A stretch of DNA of 23,651 nucleotides from CAKRZE01 sp045617585 (GTDB lineage: Bacteria; Bacillota; Clostridia; Oscillospirales; CAG-272): the NCBI GenBank assembly GCA_045617585.1, contig JAZLIW010000099.1, positions 1 to 23,651 of the forward strand, read 5' to 3'. The position numbers and the translations under genes were made by a program. Shown one piece after another: positions 22,196 to 23,651 of this stretch; the first letter of the stretch is position 1, and each line of letters begins with the position of its first letter. A model generated the notes under the pieces. It was not told the origin of the DNA, searched no databases, and saw only the letters and a list, made by a program, of their open reading frames with translations.

Positions 22196-22666
22196 TCAAT
22201 ATCTGTAGTGAGCGAACGCCTTGTTGGCTTCTGCCATTCTGTGCGTTTCTTCGCGCTTCTTGACGGCACCGCCGGCATTGTTGAGCGCGTCCATGATCTC
22301 ACCGGCGAGTCTTTCCGCCATGGTCTTTTCACCGCGGCTTCTGGAATACGTGGTGAGCCAACGCAGACCAAGGGTCTGACGTCTCTCGGCTCTGACCTCC
22401 ATAGGAACCTGGTAGGTGGAACCACCGACACGTCTTGCCTTGACCTCGAGGACCGGCATGATGTTATCAAGCGCGGTCTGGAAGCATTCAAGAGGATTCT
22501 TGCCCAGCTTTTCCTCCACGATCCTGAATGCGTCATAAACGATTGTCTGAGCGACGCCCTTTTTGCCGTCCAGCATGATGTTGTTCACGAGCTTGGTGAC
22601 AAGCTTGGAATTGTAAATAGGATCCGGCAGAACGTCTCTCTTGGAAATCTGACCTCTTCTCGGCAC
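22196..22666 (-). CDS. rpsG: 30S ribosomal protein S7
   Basis: Primary 16S rRNA 3'-domain binding protein, 156 residues, exactly the common bacterial length from the GTG start at 22666. This start gives PRRGQISKRDVLPDPIYNS, the conserved N terminus, and has AAGGAGGG 7 bases upstream; the in-frame ATG at 22684 overlaps that site and would add six foreign residues. Further motifs: GGSTYQVPMEVRAERRQTLG and MAERLAGEIMDA. Second gene of the str operon, with an unusually long 148-base gap after rpsL. Confidence 0.97.
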   Translation of the reverse strand: MPRRGQISKRDVLPDPIYNSKLVTKLVNNIMLDGKKGVAQTIVYDAFRIVEEKLGKNPLECFQTALDNIMPVLEVKARRVGGSTYQVPMEVRAERRQTLGLRWLTTYSRSRGEKTMAERLAGEIMDALNNAGGAVKKREETHRMAEANKAFAHYRY

Positions 22667-22708
22667 TGTACTTCCCTCCTTCAATAAAAATTTGATATCA
22701 CAGGTACT

Positions 22709-22723
22709 CGAAAATGATTTTCG
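22709..22723. repeat. Perfect palindrome in the rpsL-rpsG gap
   Basis: CGAAAATGATTTTCG: 7-base arms around one central base. It can fold as a tight hairpin in the mRNA about 45 bases before the rpsG start. A second pair, ATAATG/CATTAT, lies further upstream in the gap. It might mark a translational control site; no protein partner can be assigned. Confidence 0.45.
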
Positions 22724-22814
22724 TAAGTGGACCGTTGTTCAGAGGCAGATAATGAACGGAATTGAACATTATTTCCCCGAGAACGGGTGCACAACGATTT
22801 GATCCGGTCAGGGA

Positions 22815-23240
22815 TCACTTTGCGGCTTTCTTCTTAGCTCTCTTCGCGCCGTACTTGGAGCGGGACTGGTTGCGGTTCGCAACGCCCTGCGTATCGAGAG
22901 TACCGCGAATGATGTGGTAACGCACACCAGGCAGGTCACGGACACGTCCGCCGCGGATCAGAACCACGGAGTGTTCCTGCAGGTTATGTCCGATGCCGGG
23001 AATATAGGTCGTCGCTTCCATACCGTTGGTAAGGCGGACTCTCGCGATCTTACGCAGAGCGGAGTTCGGCTTCTTCGGGCTGGTCGTGGTGACCTTCGTG
23101 CATACGCCTCTCTTCTGGGGAGAGCTGAGATCGATCGGCTGGTTCTTCAGGGTGTTGAAGCCCTTCTGAAGCACTGCGGACTTGGATTTGTAGATCTTGT
23201 CCGTACGACCGTTTCTGACAAGCTGATTAAAGGTTGGCAT
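22815..23240 (-). CDS. rpsL: 30S ribosomal protein S12
   Basis: Decoding-centre protein, 141 residues from the ATG at 23240, chosen because GAAGGAGGAAAACA precedes it and MPTFNQLVRNGR is the conserved start; the longer frame from 23282 lacks a site. Motifs: KRGVCTKV, SPKKPNSALRK with Lys56 intact, and IPGIGHNLQEHSVVLIRGGR. At position 101 (Bacillus numbering, Lys87/88 in other species) the codon is CGT, giving GRVRDLPGVRYH where Lys is the common residue. First gene of the str operon with a strong promoter. Confidence 0.97.
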   Translation of the reverse strand: MPTFNQLVRNGRTDKIYKSKSAVLQKGFNTLKNQPIDLSSPQKRGVCTKVTTTSPKKPNSALRKIARVRLTNGMEATTYIPGIGHNLQEHSVVLIRGGRVRDLPGVRYHIIRGTLDTQGVANRNQSRSKYGAKRAKKKAAK

Positions 23241-23305
23241 TGTTTTCCTCCTTCTTTGAAAAATAATGTTCCGTATTTTCATGTGGGCGCATAAAAATAC
23301 AATAT

Positions 23306-23335
23306 ATTATATCATGATAGCATTCAAAATGTCAA
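23306..23335 (-). promoter_or_regulatory. Promoter of the str operon
   Basis: Minus strand: TTGACA (23335-23330), 18-base spacer, extended TGATATAAT with the hexamer at 23311-23306. It is followed by an AT-rich leader of about 60 bases to the rpsL start. Confidence 0.9.
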
Positions 23336-23532
23336 GCGTCTCCCGTACACTTTTTGATTTTCGTCACATTTCACATGATTCACCATATCAAAGCAGATGA
23401 TTTCCCTCATTTTCGGTAATCATGCGAAAAAATTTCCGTATTCTGCACAAAAATCAGCCGGAAATTCCTTCGTCCGCCGTTTTACCGCGCGATACGGCAA
23501 TCCGCAAAATTTTCCCACTGTCCTTCCCCCCG
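23336..23532. other. AT-richer stretch with no gene seen
   Basis: About 200 bases upstream of the str promoter hold no ORF, RNA gene or clear promoter that I can support. The base mix is more AT-rich than the rest of the window, as is common upstream of strong ribosomal promoters, where it may act as UP-type DNA. Confidence 0.4.
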
Positions 23533-23606
23533 TCAGGGGGACCTTCAGGGGGACCTTCAGGGGGACCTTCAGGGGGACCTTCAGGGGAGACCTTCAGGGG
23601 AGACCT
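23533..23606. repeat. Short tandem repeat, 12/13-base units
   Basis: Four exact copies of TCAGGGGGACCT (23533-23580) are followed by two copies of the 13-base variant TCAGGGGAGACCT (23581-23606). Read on the minus strand the unit is AGGTCCCCCTGA. No coding frame uses it here. The one-base change of unit length argues against protein coding. Confidence 0.93.
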
Positions 23607-23618
23607 TCGGGAAGGTCT
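23601..23618. repeat. Inverted repeat closing the tandem array
   Basis: AGACCTT (23601-23607) pairs with AAGGTCT (23612-23618) around CGGG. The left arm is the end of the last tandem unit, so the array ends in a hairpin. It could be part of a terminator for a gene beyond the right edge. Confidence 0.6.
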
Positions 23619-23651
23619 TCAAATGACGAAACGGTGCCCCCCGGAGAAGGA

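Noticed and set aside
23533..23618. CRISPR array
   Set aside because: Units are 12-13 bases in direct tandem without spacers.

Overview
The window looks like a chromosomal piece of a GC-rich, endospore-forming Firmicute of the class Clostridia (Oscillospirales or Christensenellales type). Grounds: the str operon in the order rpsL-rpsG-fusA-tuf, a tiny spoVM gene, a DUF1292 protein, Hsp33 and RecD2 of Gram-positive type, an S-box (SAM-I) and a ZTP riboswitch, canonical TTGACA/TATAAT promoters and strong GGAGG ribosome binding sites. I cannot name genus or species from sequence alone. No prophage, insertion sequence, CRISPR array, tRNA or rRNA gene is visible.

Layout. (1) 1-462: the start of purE on the minus strand behind a ZTP riboswitch and terminator. 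(2) 563-2139: a lone sugar-type solute-binding lipoprotein with its own promoter and terminator. (3) 2226-5773: a four-gene minus-strand envelope cluster: a membrane protein with a copper-amine-oxidase-like stalk domain, a membrane-anchored VanY/M15 D,D-carboxypeptidase and two small membrane proteins. (4) 5870-6445: a DUF1292 gene followed by a structured RNA that folds like 6S RNA. (5) 6558-7669: a divergent znuA-type zinc-binding lipoprotein with a Fur-family-like operator. (6) 7675-8809: a degenerate M23-like protein (minus), then a 50-residue hydrophobic ORF and spoVM (plus). (7) 8852-10910: an M13 peptidase. (8) 11068-17421: a tightly overlapping minus-strand operon metK-recD2-comF-mreB-like-hslO behind a SAM-I riboswitch. 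(9) 17466-18593: ribU-like ECF S component and a small multidrug export protein. (10) 18711-23335: the str operon. (11) 23336-23651: no gene, but a short tandem repeat.

How the genes work together. Purine intermediate ZTP (Z nucleotide) levels gate purE; SAM levels gate metK and, because no terminator is seen between its genes, probably the DNA repair, ComF, MreB-like and redox-chaperone genes behind it. The str operon supplies translation factors, and ribU follows its terminator. Much of the remainder concerns the cell envelope and sporulation (VanY, stalk protein, degenerate M23, SpoVM).

The most notable items are a MreB-family protein that has lost two conserved active-site positions, an M23-fold protein with none of the expected zinc ligands, a 6S-like RNA, the SAM-controlled five-gene operon, a shared extended promoter pattern, and an Arg at the S12 position where Lys is usual and where Lys-to-Arg changes give streptomycin resistance in other bacteria.
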